DNA of 64,000 bases from Xanthomarina spongicola (lineage in GTDB: Bacteria; Bacteroidota; Bacteroidia; Flavobacteriales; Flavobacteriaceae), in NCBI RefSeq assembly GCF_003148645.1, contig NZ_QGGP01000005.1:120751-184750 (forward strand), read 5' to 3'. The position numbers and the translations under genes are program-made. How positions within the stretch are numbered: the stretch's first letter is position 1; every line of letters begins with the position of its first letter. Positions 63,718 through 64,000 of this stretch are shown piece after piece. The notes under the pieces were generated by a model. The model ran no database searches and had not been told where the DNA came from. It saw nothing but the letters and a program-made list of their open reading frames with translations.

Positions 63718-64000
63718 ATGAAGAAAATTCTTCTCCTTTCAGACACTCACAGCTATATAGATGATGCTATTTTAAAACATGTAAAGCAAGCTGACGAAGT
63801 TTGGCATGCAGGAGATATTGGCGATTTAAACGTAACAAACCAGATAAAGAAACTAAAACCCTTAAAAGCTGTTTTTGGAAATATTGATGGCCATGAAGCT
63901 CGAACAGAGTTTCCAGAGAACAATCGGTTTATGTGTGAAGGTGTTGATGTCTGGATAACACATATAGGAGGTTATCCAAATAGATACGACATTAGGATTA
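63718..64000 (+). CDS. YfcE/MJ0936-family metallophosphoesterase (cut by window edge)
   Basis: The frame is open from the ATG at 63718 to the right edge, about 94 residues. It begins MKKILLLSDTHSYID, the first metal-binding motif (Asp9, His11) of calcineurin-like phosphoesterases, followed by WHAGDIGD (metal-bridging Asp) and FGNIDGHE, then WITHIGGYP. This is the small YfcE-like subfamily; about half of the protein is missing to the right. Divergent from truA. Confidence 0.9.
   Translation, partial: MKKILLLSDTHSYIDDAILKHVKQADEVWHAGDIGDLNVTNQIKKLKPLKAVFGNIDGHEARTEFPENNRFMCEGVDVWITHIGGYPNRYDIRI

Noticed and set aside
1-64000. CRISPR arrays, rRNA, insertion sequences
   Set aside because: No regularly spaced repeats, rRNA-like sequence or transposase frames were seen on either strand.

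Overview
The window reads as an AT-rich chromosome segment of a Flavobacteriaceae (Bacteroidota) bacterium, probably marine. The supporting signs are Bacteroidota-type -7 promoter boxes (TAnnTTTG) in front of many genes, few clear Shine-Dalgarno sites, a type IX secretion sorting tail, a type III glutamine synthetase, BlaI/M56 signalling, a class II B12-dependent ribonucleotide reductase, and families such as DUF4197, DUF3078, DUF1599 and BT_3928/DoxX. There is no phage, transposase, integrase, CRISPR array or rRNA. Two tRNAs are present: Val(UAC) and Arg(ACG).

Layout. 1-6.4 kb: a hydroxyproline-degradation operon on the minus strand (DHDPS-like deaminase, DUF1272 zinc protein, ketoglutarate-semialdehyde dehydrogenase, DUF885 peptidase, Cys/Cys epimerase cut by the left edge), divergent from a cupin-AraC regulator with a probably leaderless promoter. 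6.4-13.6 kb: tRNA-Val, folC with an ExbB/ExbD/TonB-like energy module, nhaD, a GLFV amino-acid dehydrogenase, anmK. 13.7-28.7 kb: acyl-CoA dehydrogenase, fused B12 mutase icmF, DUF4197 lipoprotein, BtuF-like protein, pyrF, prfA, nrdJ, DUF3078 barrel, purM and a second barrel. 28.9-37.3 kb: a tiny secreted peptide, glnA type III, a Ca/Na exchanger divergent from blaI-M56 with two palindromic operator candidates, a secreted endonuclease I, a 50-residue conserved-looking ORF and tRNA-Arg.

37.4-51.4 kb is the most unusual part. A FUSC-family gene has its 5' end (80 bp, identical) repeated 10.8 kb away. The two direct copies bracket an all-forward block of stress genes: SDR, butanediol dehydrogenase, Dps, HPF, Usp, HdeD, catalase, NTF2-like, DsbA/SpxH-like, a 102-residue unknown, pirin and NhaA. 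This looks like an acquired or rearranged stationary-phase and oxidative-stress island, although no recombinase is visible.

51.4-64 kb: an MscS channel, then a conserved housekeeping set (clpS, prmA, tpiA, an orphan ABC permease apparently starting at CTG, a DoxX/thioredoxin-fold protein, DUF1599) divergent from folP, a lipoprotein, the c-di-AMP synthase dacA and DUF3667. An ABC exporter, truA and the start of a YfcE-like phosphoesterase follow. B12-dependent enzymes (IcmF, NrdJ) and a BtuF-like protein suggest reliance on cobalamin. Functions are assigned from motifs and remembered family features; no database search was run.
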